Below the pieces are notes generated by a model that had not been told where the DNA came from, ran no database searches, and saw nothing but the letters and a program-made list of their open reading frames with translations. From the NCBI GenBank assembly GCA_018267705.1, contig JAFDXX010000001.1, positions 1 to 64,000 of the forward strand: a DNA stretch of 64,000 nt, in the 5' to 3' direction. A program made the position numbers and the translations under genes. Below, one piece after another: positions 1 to 8,045 of the stretch. Every line of letters begins with the position of its first letter. Positions within the stretch are counted from its first letter, which is position 1. This DNA is from Bacteroidota bacterium (GTDB lineage Bacteria > Bacteroidota > Bacteroidia > Chitinophagales > Chitinophagaceae).

Positions 1-170
1 ACGATTGTATTAAAACCACTATAACTGAGTATAATAAGTTAAAGGAAGCAATTGCTATCGACCCGTTTACATATATGAAAAATACTATGGGAATAACTAT
101 GGAAAAGCCGGCAAATTTTAGACCTCGTTCAACTAAAAGTAAAAACCCTCTTGAATTAACAGAACAATAA
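1..170 (+). CDS. GLPGLI family protein, C-terminal end only (5' truncated by the window)
   Basis: An open frame enters from the left edge (codons begin at position 3) and stops at TAA 168-170, giving about 55 residues that end in a basic stretch followed by NPLELTEQ. This tail, with Asn-Pro near the very end, resembles the C-terminus of GLPGLI-family secreted proteins, and the next gene is a clear member. Only the tail is visible, so the family call rests partly on context. The gap to the next start codon is 9 nt, so the two are probably co-transcribed. Function of the family is not established. Confidence 0.6.
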   Translation, partial: DCIKTTITEYNKLKEAIAIDPFTYMKNTMGITMEKPANFRPRSTKSKNPLELTEQ

Positions 171-179
171 TATATAAGG

Positions 180-917
180 ATGATAAAAATAATGTTAATA
201 ATAATATTTTTCTTCTTTATAATTATTAATATATCAGTTGCTCAAATTAATGAAAGGGTAGTGTCTACAGCTATTTATAAAATAGAACTAACAAAAGGAA
301 ACAGTTTAATAATAAATGATTCTTGCAAACTTACTATCAGTAAAAGCTATTCTTATTTTTTTAGTTTAGGCAAATTAGCTATGGACGAAAAAAATATTAA
401 AATAATTAAAAGCGGCGGCGACATACAACCCTGTGCTACTTGTTATCAAAATGTGTATTATAAGAATTATTCCCAAAATAAAATATACCGTATTGCTCCA
501 TTATTAGACGGTAAATACGCCTATCCGATTGATAGCATTATTTCTATAAATTGGGTATTGCAAAATGATAGTGTAATGATTAACGGTGTTAAGTGCATAA
601 AAGCAATTGGCAAGTTAAACGCAGAAATTTATACAGCCTGGTTTGCACCTTCTATACCTGTTTCTGATGGCCCTACTTTCTTAAAAGGGCTACCGGGATT
701 AATATTAAAATGTGAAACAACTAATGGAGTTAAAATGAGCTTGCTCTCTTTTTCGCAAAGCTATAATACTAATGTAGAAAATAAATTGGGATATCCATTT
801 ATTTTTACTTCGTATGTGGAATTTAAAACTGTAGAACAGCATCTTAAAGAAGAAATGAATTCAGGTAGGGCAATTCCTTTGAATGGAGGAAATGGCACAA
901 TAAGGAAATTGAATTGA
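180..917 (+). CDS. GLPGLI family secreted protein
   Basis: A 245-residue protein with a very hydrophobic N-terminal signal sequence (about residues 1-21, ending SVAQ). The family signature is present as KGLPGLI at about residue 162, within GPTFLKGLPGLILKCE. The family is common in Bacteroidota, is exported, and is typically encoded next to a TonB-type outer-membrane protein, which is what follows here after 33 nt. Its molecular role is unknown. ATG 180 is chosen because it directly precedes the signal peptide. The C-terminus lacks the NP-type tail seen in the upstream paralogue, so this copy may be slightly divergent or shortened. Confidence 0.85.
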   Translation: MIKIMLIIIFFFFIIINISVAQINERVVSTAIYKIELTKGNSLIINDSCKLTISKSYSYFFSLGKLAMDEKNIKIIKSGGDIQPCATCYQNVYYKNYSQNKIYRIAPLLDGKYAYPIDSIISINWVLQNDSVMINGVKCIKAIGKLNAEIYTAWFAPSIPVSDGPTFLKGLPGLILKCETTNGVKMSLLSFSQSYNTNVENKLGYPFIFTSYVEFKTVEQHLKEEMNSGRAIPLNGGNGTIRKLN

Positions 918-950
918 ATATACCTTTAGGCGGGCTTAACAATAAAAATA

Positions 951-3638
951 ATGAAGCTTTATAAAATAGTTTCACCTCTCCTTGTAATATTGCTATTTAA
1001 TACTTTAAATGCCCAAATACAAATCAGTGGTATCATAAAAGATAGCTTAAATAAACCCGTTGCTTCTGCCAGTGTAACATTGCAAAGCAGGCAAAATAAT
1101 TTGATTGTTGCGTATGCAATAACCAACGGTAAAGGCGTTTTTCAAATTCAATATGCTACACAAATACCACCCGATTCTTTTTATGTTTTGATTAATTGTT
1201 TAGGCTATACTGCTAAAAAGTTTTCAGTAACAAATAATAATCAAAATATTGAATGTGTTTTACAGTCAGGTAATATTGTATTGCCCAATGTGGCTGTGCA
1301 AAACAATAAACCGCTTTTAAAACTAAAAGGCGATACTTTAAATTATACAGTTGACTCTTTTAAAAATATACAAGACAGGACCATTGGGGATGTATTGCGT
1401 AAAATGCCGGGCATAGATGTTGATGGCAATGGCAAAATTTCTTATAATGGTAAAGCCATCAGTAATTTTTATATTGATGGGGATAATTTATTGGATGATA
1501 AATACAATTTGGCTACCAATAGTATTGGTGCAGATATGGTTGATAAAGTACAAGTGTTAGAAAACCACCAACCTATAAAAGTTTTAAAAGATGCAACGGT
1601 AAGCAATAAAGTAGCCATTAATTTAAGTTTAAAAGATAAGGCTCGTTTAAAATTAAATGGACATGCAGAAATTGGAGAAGGCTATTCTACTGAAAATAAT
1701 TATGATGCTACTGTAAACCTGATGGCTTTTAGAAAAAAATATAAAGCCATCAACTCATTTAAAGCCAATAACAGCGGTTTAGACTTAGCAGATGATATTA
1801 TTTCCCACAATATTGCCGATTATTTAAAACAGTTGGAGCATGATGTACCCCAATCATTACTGGGATTGAGCAGTGCAGGCAATCCTAATATAAGTAAGCA
1901 GCGTTATTTATTCAATAATGCACAAATGTTGAATATTAATAATTTGTCTAAAACAAAAAAAGATGTACAACTAAGGCTGAATGCCTATTATTTGCATGAT
2001 GAACAACACCAGGATTATAGTAATACGAGTATTTATTACCTGCCTACAGATACTGTTCAATATTATGAGCAGCAATATACAACAACGCATTTTGACAAAG
2101 TAAGGGCACAATTAACCCTTAACGATAATAAGAATAAGCATTATTTAAACAGTGTTTTACTGGCAGAAATAAACAACCAGCCTGCTGCTTCCAACCTAAC
2201 AGCCAACAGCAGCCAATTGCAGCAAAACTTAAATGATCAATTGAATAATTTTTCCAATGAGCTGAATTACATAAAAAGCTTCGGAAAAATAATTACTGAA
2301 GGGTATTCTTATATAAACTATACTTCTCAACCGCAAAGTTTAAACATTGCACCGGGCATCAGTGAAAATGTTTTTAATAATAACAAGCCCTTTGCACAGC
2401 TTATACAAAATGCAAGGGTACCTACCTGGTTTACCAATAATTATTTTACGGTACGCAAGCCTTCAAAGCATGTATTGCAGGCTTATAAAGCGGGTATCAG
2501 CGGCCAATGGCAGCAACTAAAAAGCAATATTAATATATTGCAAAATAGTGGCATATACAATAATGCACCGGATAGCTTCAGCAACCAATTGAACTGGCAG
2601 CACTATAAATTATATGGAGAGGCCAATTACGATTTTATAGGGGAAAGGGCTCAAATAACCATAACCCTGCCTGCGAACTATCAATACATCCGTTATGAAG
2701 ATGCGGTTTTAAAAAACAGCCAATCAATCAACAGGGTGCTTGTTAACCCGGCTATACACTTTAAATATGCAACGGGCCAGGAAAATTTTATTACCGGCGG
2801 TTATAATTACAGCAATAGGATAGGGACTGTTGAAGATATATATGGTGGTTATCTTTTGAAGAATTACCGCTTGCTGGATAACAATGATATTTCAATAACA
2901 GAAGGCAATAACCATAATTTTTCATTAGGGTTTAATTACCGGAAAACAATTAAGATTTTTTTCTTTAATATATTGGCATCTTACAGCATCACCAATAATA
3001 ATTCGCTTACAGCCACATCTTTTTATCAAACCATACAAAAGCAAACCACAATTGCTGTAAATAACTCATCAAATAATTTATCTATAATGGCGGGCAGTAG
3101 TAAATATATTTTTGCATTGCATACAACGGTTTCTTTAAAAGCATCTTACCAGCAAAGCACATTTTACCAATTGCAAAATAATAGCTTGCAGCAATATGCC
3201 AATTATACCCAAACCATTGGCGGCGGGCTTAATTCAAAACTGTTCAAATGGTTTAATGCAGGCTATAATTTTTCTTTTACAAATTACAGTAGTAAGAATA
3301 TCAGCCTGAAAAACCAGCAACCAACTCAATCCACACAATTGCTGCAGCAGAATATGGATATAAATATAATACCTTCTCAAAACTTCTTTATCAGGTTGAA
3401 AGGGGAAGATTTTTTTGTACGGCAAAGCCAGTTAAATAACAATACACATTATTTTTTTGCAGATGCTTCATTTACTTATAAGGCCAATAAAATAAGAACA
3501 GACTTTTTATTGGGTATTCAAAATATTGCGGATGTAAGGCAATACACCACTATTTCACTATCTGCCAATAACCTTTCGCAAAGCAATTATATCATCAGGC
3601 CACGAATGTTTGTGCTAAAGGCTATTTTTAATTTTTAA
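951..3638 (+). CDS. TonB-dependent receptor-like outer-membrane beta-barrel protein
   Basis: An 895-residue protein. It has a signal peptide (residues 1-21, ending NAQ), then a carboxypeptidase-regulatory-like (CNA-B-type) domain at about 23-105 beginning QISGIIKDS, then a plug-like domain (IGDVLRKMPGIDVDGNGKI, about 145-165, and FYIDGDNLLDDKY), then a long region of alternating aromatic residues consistent with beta strands, ending FKAIFNF-like with a terminal Phe. The plug resembles those of TonB-type proteins paired with GLPGLI proteins; I see no clear TonB box. Likely located in the outer membrane. The substrate cannot be inferred. It is probably co-transcribed with the upstream GLPGLI genes. 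Confidence 0.85.
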   Translation: MKLYKIVSPLLVILLFNTLNAQIQISGIIKDSLNKPVASASVTLQSRQNNLIVAYAITNGKGVFQIQYATQIPPDSFYVLINCLGYTAKKFSVTNNNQNIECVLQSGNIVLPNVAVQNNKPLLKLKGDTLNYTVDSFKNIQDRTIGDVLRKMPGIDVDGNGKISYNGKAISNFYIDGDNLLDDKYNLATNSIGADMVDKVQVLENHQPIKVLKDATVSNKVAINLSLKDKARLKLNGHAEIGEGYSTENNYDATVNLMAFRKKYKAINSFKANNSGLDLADDIISHNIADYLKQLEHDVPQSLLGLSSAGNPNISKQRYLFNNAQMLNINNLSKTKKDVQLRLNAYYLHDEQHQDYSNTSIYYLPTDTVQYYEQQYTTTHFDKVRAQLTLNDNKNKHYLNSVLLAEINNQPAASNLTANSSQLQQNLNDQLNNFSNELNYIKSFGKIITEGYSYINYTSQPQSLNIAPGISENVFNNNKPFAQLIQNARVPTWFTNNYFTVRKPSKHVLQAYKAGISGQWQQLKSNINILQNSGIYNNAPDSFSNQLNWQHYKLYGEANYDFIGERAQITITLPANYQYIRYEDAVLKNSQSINRVLVNPAIHFKYATGQENFITGGYNYSNRIGTVEDIYGGYLLKNYRLLDNNDISITEGNNHNFSLGFNYRKTIKIFFFNILASYSITNNNSLTATSFYQTIQKQTTIAVNNSSNNLSIMAGSSKYIFALHTTVSLKASYQQSTFYQLQNNSLQQYANYTQTIGGGLNSKLFKWFNAGYNFSFTNYSSKNISLKNQQPTQSTQLLQQNMDINIIPSQNFFIRLKGEDFFVRQSQLNNNTHYFFADASFTYKANKIRTDFLLGIQNIADVRQYTTISLSANNLSQSNYIIRPRMFVLKAIFNF

Positions 3639-3639
3639 T

Positions 3640-4100
3640 TCATGCAAACTCCAAATGTTTTATTAAACTTTCAGGCAGTTTAGGCAATTTTCTTCTTTCA
3701 ATTAAATAAGTTGATAAGGCTGATAAATCTCTATACACATAATAAACAAAGCTGCTCTTAATGCTTTGGGCGAAAAGCTGCTTCTTAAATATTGCAATTG
3801 TTCTTCTGATAAAGAAGCTGGCTTTTGTTCAAATAAAACATAATCAAAGTCTTTAATTTTTGTTGCTTCTCTTTCGGTTAAGCCACTTTCATAAATATTC
3901 CTGTAATCAAACCAGAAACTGTGATTGGTAAAATGGGTGCTTATGTTTTCGTTCCAAAATTGAGCATCAAAAAATGGCATACGCTCTAACCAATTGTTAA
4001 TTAATTGTAGCAATGTTTTTTCATCTTCAACTGTAGTAATGTTTTCATAATCGGGTTTTGTAAACCGCCTTCATTGGTTCTTGTGGTATAGTGCGTTTTT
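3640..4100 (-). pseudogene. Decayed tryptophan 2,3-dioxygenase remnant
   Basis: The minus strand encodes EKTLLQLINNWLERMPFF, then FDYVLFE and ALRAALFI. These match, in order, the segments EKTLLELVEAWLERTPGL, LSLFDE and ALQGALMI of tryptophan 2,3-dioxygenase (human protein from memory). After AALFI the frame runs into a stop at 3702. Another frame continues with RDLSALSTYLIERRKLPKL, matching the extreme C-terminus of the family (DLFNLSTYLIPRHWIPKM), and ends at TGA 3642-3640. About 60 residues between these blocks, including the region of the haem-ligand His and the GSSG motif, are missing. Upstream (about 4050-4060) another frame change is needed to join TRTNEGGLQNP to DYENI. No N-terminal half remains. 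Frameshifts, a deletion and truncation make it non-functional. Confidence 0.75.
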
Positions 4101-4134
4101 GTACTGCAAAGAAAAGCGGAATAATGTTAAAAAT

Positions 4135-4157
4135 GTACAAGTGTGCGACGCAACAAA
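4135..4157 (-). repeat. Dispersed intergenic repeat, copy 1
   Basis: On the minus strand this reads TTTGTTGCGTCGCACACTTG followed by TAC. The identical 23 bases occur on the plus strand at 10330-10352, and a diverged copy lies at 24554-24580 (minus). The copy sits between the dioxygenase remnant and surE. Function is unknown. Confidence 0.7.
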
Positions 4158-4216
4158 AGTTTAATAAACATTGAAAAGCTAAGTACATAATTTCTTATAC
4201 TTATATTGCAAACCTT

Positions 4217-4999
4217 ATGGCTAAAACAAAGAAAAAAGAAGAACCTATTATACTGGTAACTAATGATGACAGTATTAATGCACCGGGCATAAAAGCTTTA
4301 GTTGATGCAATAAAACATTTGGGTAGAGTAGTAGTAGTGGCTCCTGATAAACCACAAAGCGGTATGGGGCATGCGATAACTATCGGGCATCCTTTGCGTT
4401 TGCAAAAAGTATCTTTTGATTATGATGTTGAAGCATATAGTTGCAATGGAACTCCGGTTGATTGTGTTAAGTTGGCCGTAGATAAAATACTACACCGTAA
4501 ACCAGATATTTGTTTAAGTGGTGTTAATCATGGAGCCAATCATTCTATTAATGTTATATACAGCGGAACTATGAGTGCCGCAATGGAAGCAGCCATAGAA
4601 AACATACCTAGTGCAGGCTTTAGCTTATTAGATTTTAGTATTGAAGCTAATTTTGAACACAGCAAAAAGTATATTGAGCAAATTGCTAAATATATGCTGA
4701 AGCAAAAAAAACAGAAATGTTTTTTATTAAATGTAAATATTCCTGCAATTGATGCTACTTTAATTAAAGGCATAAAAGTATGTAGGCAAGCTAATGCTAA
4801 ATATGAAGAAGATTTTATTGAACGAACCGATCCGCATGGTAAAAAATATTATTGGCTTACCGGTGAATTTGTAAACTTTGATAAAGGGAAAGATACTGAT
4901 GTTTGGGCTTTACAAAATAATTATATAAGTGTAGTGCCCGTGCAGTTTGATTTTACCGACTATAAATTGAAAACACAATTAGAAAAAAATTTGAAATAA
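4217..4999 (+). CDS. surE: 5'/3'-nucleotidase SurE
   Basis: A 260-residue protein of the SurE family, metal-dependent phosphatases that hydrolyse nucleoside 5'- and 3'-monophosphates in the cytoplasm. The N-terminal signature ILVTNDDS (residues 12-19) carries the paired metal-binding aspartates. NAPGI and SGMGHAIT follow, then NGTPVDCV (about 86-93) and the metal-ligand segment SGVNHGAN (about 104-111), then SGTMSAAMEA. Length is normal for the family. A charged lysine-rich start (MAKTKKKEE) precedes the core. In Bacteroidota surE is often close to lpxB; here a small membrane gene follows and lpxB lies about 3 kb downstream beyond an inverted gene pair. Confidence 0.95.
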   Translation: MAKTKKKEEPIILVTNDDSINAPGIKALVDAIKHLGRVVVVAPDKPQSGMGHAITIGHPLRLQKVSFDYDVEAYSCNGTPVDCVKLAVDKILHRKPDICLSGVNHGANHSINVIYSGTMSAAMEAAIENIPSAGFSLLDFSIEANFEHSKKYIEQIAKYMLKQKKQKCFLLNVNIPAIDATLIKGIKVCRQANAKYEEDFIERTDPHGKKYYWLTGEFVNFDKGKDTDVWALQNNYISVVPVQFDFTDYKLKTQLEKNLK

Positions 5000-5112
5000 A
5001 TATTATAATGATTACTTGTTATTTTAAGATTTCTATCAAAAAAAATTGTGGGCTTCCGATAAATTTTTAGCTCATTTCATTTAAAGTAACAGGGCATTTA
5101 AATAAATAACGC

Positions 5113-5406
5113 ATGCTAAAAAAAGATGATATAAAAACAGGATTGCTAATTGGTTTATTGGCTCCTTTTATTGGAATGTTTGGTTTTTATTTTTTAAAAT
5201 TACGAAGGTTAACCATTATAGAATTTATGCAGCGGTTAGGCATACAAAGATCTTTGTTAACAGCTATGGTTAGTTTTTCGTTATTAGCAAATGCTATTGT
5301 ATTCACAATATATATAAATAAACATATTGATAGAACTGCAAAAGGCATTTTTATTACCACTATAATTTGGGTTATTGCTGCACTAATTTTAAAGTGGATG
5401 TATTAA
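5113..5406 (+). CDS. Small membrane protein, unknown function
   Basis: A 97-residue protein with three predicted membrane segments, at about residues 9-28 (TGLLIGLLAPFIGMFGFYFL), 48-70 (SLLTAMVSFSLLANAIVF and on) and 76-95 (GIFITTIIWVIAALILKW). A short basic loop follows the first segment. I do not recognise the family. Its position directly after surE and ahead of lpxB suggests a conserved companion in the surE-lpxB neighbourhood. It converges with the M56 gene, with a single base between the two stop codons. Confidence 0.7.
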   Translation: MLKKDDIKTGLLIGLLAPFIGMFGFYFLKLRRLTIIEFMQRLGIQRSLLTAMVSFSLLANAIVFTIYINKHIDRTAKGIFITTIIWVIAALILKWMY

Positions 5407-5407
5407 T

Positions 5408-7534
5408 TTAATCTGTAGTTACCTGAAATGTAATTTCTCTTTTTTCTACTGAACTTACTTTATGCCCATTTTGTACCGCAGATATCCATTTGGGTGATTT
5501 TTGCATTACTCGTAAAGCCTCTTCTTTTGTGCCATAACCCGGATCATTTAATGCTTTTATATTATTTATTTCTCCATCTTCACTTACAGTAAAAACTAAG
5601 TTTACTTTATATTGGCCCGGAGGGCAACCTTTATCAAGAGGAATATTGGTGTTTACATTTCTGTGTAAAAATTTTAGCCAACCAATATTACCACCCGGAA
5701 ATTCTGCAGGAATTTGTACTACTGTAAAAGCTATATTATTTTGTTTTTTTAGAATATCATTTTTGTTGTTATCATCGTTTTTTTCAACTGCAGCATCAGT
5801 AAATATTAGTTTTGCATTATTAGTAGGTTTAGTTGTAATTTCTATTACGCCATTTTCTCCTTTTGCTCCATATTTTTTTATACCGTAATTATCTTTTAAT
5901 ACAGAAATAGTTTGAATAGAATTAGGAGGCATAGTACTAAGAAAATTTTCTGAAACTTCTTTTCCATCAACAATTATCAAAGCATTTTTTGTGTTCAAAT
6001 TATTTTTAGTATTAAAGTAAATTGTATCTGCAACAATTTTTATATTCCGGTTATCATCTTTAACATTTGTATTGCTTGCTTTTGCATCTTTATCGCGTAC
6101 TATTTTTGGTGGTGCAAATCTAAAACCAATAATAATTGATGAATCTTTTTTGTAGTTTTCATCATAATATTTTGTAGTAGCTAAATCAACTTGTACACTA
6201 TATTTTTTGCCTGTTTTTGCTGAGCCATATAATTTGCTTGCATTGTAATGTGCAAAATCGGTTGGTTTATAATTTGTAAGAACATTATTCGCTACATGCT
6301 TTCCATCAATCCACAAACCATATAAGTTTTCGTTTTTCCAATTATTTAATTGCTCTTGTGTTGGTATTGCTTTTTTTATTGGAGGAGCTTTTATTATGGC
6401 CACATTAAATCTATTTTGTTGAGATTGATTCATTCTTTTATATAAAGCATATAATTCTTTGTATTCTTCATCATTTTTGTCGTAAGTGGTAATTGTTTTT
6501 CCGTTAGGTAATTTCTTTGTTCTGGCAAGAGCATTTAATTTACTTGAAAATAAATTCAAATCTTCTGTTGAAAGGCTGTCAGTTGAATTGGGAGTATCAT
6601 TTAAATAAACATTCTCAATAATAATATTTTCTTGATTAGTTGCTTTAGCTTTTGCAGTAAGCTCTGCATTTCTAAATGAGAATAATAATACGGTTACAAA
6701 CAAAACAGGTAATGCAACTATTCTTCTTGCATAAGAAAATTTGGTGTTTTTGGTATTGGTTATCATGGCTAATCTTCTTTTTATAGGTGAAAAGAAAAAT
6801 GGGTTGGTTAATAAAAATTTTTGTTGTGGAAATGCAGCTGCTAAAAGCATAGCTGCTAATGAAGAGGCATCTCCATCTTTTACAACTTTATTGTCGGCAA
6901 TAAATTCATGAATCATATTCATTTCTTTTTTTGCCAACCAAAAAAACGGATTACACCATCCTACAACTAAAATAATTTGTATTAAAATATTATCTAAACT
7001 GTGCTTTTGTTTTACATGTATTAATTCATGTGCTAATATTTGTTTGCCTTCTTGGCTTTGCACTGCTATTTCATTATTCCAAAAAATATATTTAAAAAAA
7101 GAAAAAGGAGTTCCTTTTGCATTAGTAAATACCAAGTAAATATTTTGCCAATGTTTGCAACTGTTTTGTTTTAACAAACCATAAATATTGAATAGAGCTT
7201 TAATTAACCCAATTAATATAAATATGCATACTAATATATAGGTAAGTATGATTGTTGTATTCCAATTAAATATTAAACTTTTTACTTTACTTTCTATAAC
7301 CGTATTATTGCTTGCAATGGCTTGTACAAAATAAATAATGCTTGTTGTATTTTCTTTTGGAGGCAATAAATTTATTTTTAGAAATGGCACTATCCAGGGT
7401 AATACAAACAATGCTAATAAATAAAAGCGGTTGTATTGATGAAATTTTTTATTGCGTAGTAGTAACCAGTAGTATAATAACATAATACCACTACTAATAA
7501 TTACTTGCATAAAAAAATAGGCAAGAGTTATCAT
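5408..7534 (-). CDS. BlaR1-like M56 family metallopeptidase with TonB-type domains
   Basis: A 708-residue integral membrane protein. The N-terminal part has about four membrane segments (about 2-22, 36-56, 94-115, and one near 270-290). The zinc-protease motif HELIH is at 169-173, followed by VKQKHSLD, with a downstream HEFIADN (about 207) supplying the likely third ligand. After the last membrane segment comes a long periplasmic region. It contains a plug-like segment with VDGKEVSENF and YGAKGENGVIEITTK (about 530-575). A C-terminal TonB-like domain follows (GQYKVNLVFTVSEDGEINNI, about 645-705). In BlaR1/MecR1 systems such peptidases sense envelope signals and inactivate the paired BlaI repressor; the inducer here is unknown. 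It lies 5 nt after the repressor gene, so the two form an operon. Confidence 0.88.
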   Translation of the reverse strand: MITLAYFFMQVIISSGIMLLYYWLLLRNKKFHQYNRFYLLALFVLPWIVPFLKINLLPPKENTTSIIYFVQAIASNNTVIESKVKSLIFNWNTTIILTYILVCIFILIGLIKALFNIYGLLKQNSCKHWQNIYLVFTNAKGTPFSFFKYIFWNNEIAVQSQEGKQILAHELIHVKQKHSLDNILIQIILVVGWCNPFFWLAKKEMNMIHEFIADNKVVKDGDASSLAAMLLAAAFPQQKFLLTNPFFFSPIKRRLAMITNTKNTKFSYARRIVALPVLFVTVLLFSFRNAELTAKAKATNQENIIIENVYLNDTPNSTDSLSTEDLNLFSSKLNALARTKKLPNGKTITTYDKNDEEYKELYALYKRMNQSQQNRFNVAIIKAPPIKKAIPTQEQLNNWKNENLYGLWIDGKHVANNVLTNYKPTDFAHYNASKLYGSAKTGKKYSVQVDLATTKYYDENYKKDSSIIIGFRFAPPKIVRDKDAKASNTNVKDDNRNIKIVADTIYFNTKNNLNTKNALIIVDGKEVSENFLSTMPPNSIQTISVLKDNYGIKKYGAKGENGVIEITTKPTNNAKLIFTDAAVEKNDDNNKNDILKKQNNIAFTVVQIPAEFPGGNIGWLKFLHRNVNTNIPLDKGCPPGQYKVNLVFTVSEDGEINNIKALNDPGYGTKEEALRVMQKSPKWISAVQNGHKVSSVEKREITFQVTTD

Positions 7535-7539
7535 ACAAA

Positions 7540-7899
7540 TTATTTTTTTGTTTTCAATTGTTGTAAAAGCAATTCAATGTCTTTTACTTTCAGTTTCTTT
7601 TTATCAACCATAAATGAAACAACGTCTGCAAACGATCCTTCAAAATAGTTTTCTACTAAATTGTTGATGGTGCTTGCAGAATATTCTTCTTTACTTATAT
7701 GCGGATAATATTCATGTATTCTGCCGTGTGCTATAATGCCAACAAAACCTTTTTCAACTAAAATTTTTAAAATGGTTGCAATGGTATTGGTATGTGGTTT
7801 TGGTTCGGGTTGGTCTTCTACAATCTCTTTTAAATAAGCCTTTTCTAGCTTCCATAATGTTTGCATTAGTTGTTCTTCGGCACGGGTAAGCGGTTTCAT
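7540..7899 (-). CDS. BlaI/MecI/CopY family transcriptional repressor
   Basis: A 119-residue winged-helix protein. It begins LTRAEEQLMQTLWKLEKAYL and continues HTNTIATILKILVEKGFV (recognition and wing region, about 36-55) and GRIHEYYPHISKEEY, the usual BlaI/MecI pattern. The C-terminal half (about 75-119) should be the dimerisation and cleavage region. Family members bind palindromic operators as dimers and repress their own operon until the M56 partner is activated. An 18-bp perfect palindrome lies 27 bp upstream of the start codon, which supports autoregulation. The downstream gene is the cognate M56 peptidase. Confidence 0.92.
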   Translation of the reverse strand: MKPLTRAEEQLMQTLWKLEKAYLKEIVEDQPEPKPHTNTIATILKILVEKGFVGIIAHGRIHEYYPHISKEEYSASTINNLVENYFEGSFADVVSFMVDKKKLKVKDIELLLQQLKTKK

Positions 7900-7925
7900 A
7901 ATTTTATAATTAAGAATGCAATATA

Positions 7926-7943
7926 AAACTAATATATTAGTTT
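7926..7943. promoter_or_regulatory. Perfect 18-bp palindrome, candidate BlaI-family operator
   Basis: AAACTAATATATTAGTTT is a perfect inverted repeat immediately upstream of the blaI-like start codon (7899), in the divergent interval before lpxB. BlaI/MecI repressors bind short palindromes near their own promoters, so this is the obvious autoregulatory site. The binding role is inferred. Confidence 0.6.
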
Positions 7944-8045
7944 AACAACTATTTTTTTAGTTTTTTTTTAAAAAAATATTTTTTTTAATTTTTTAGCTAA
8001 AGGCTTAACTGTATTTTGCAAACTATTTCAACTTACATTTAAATA

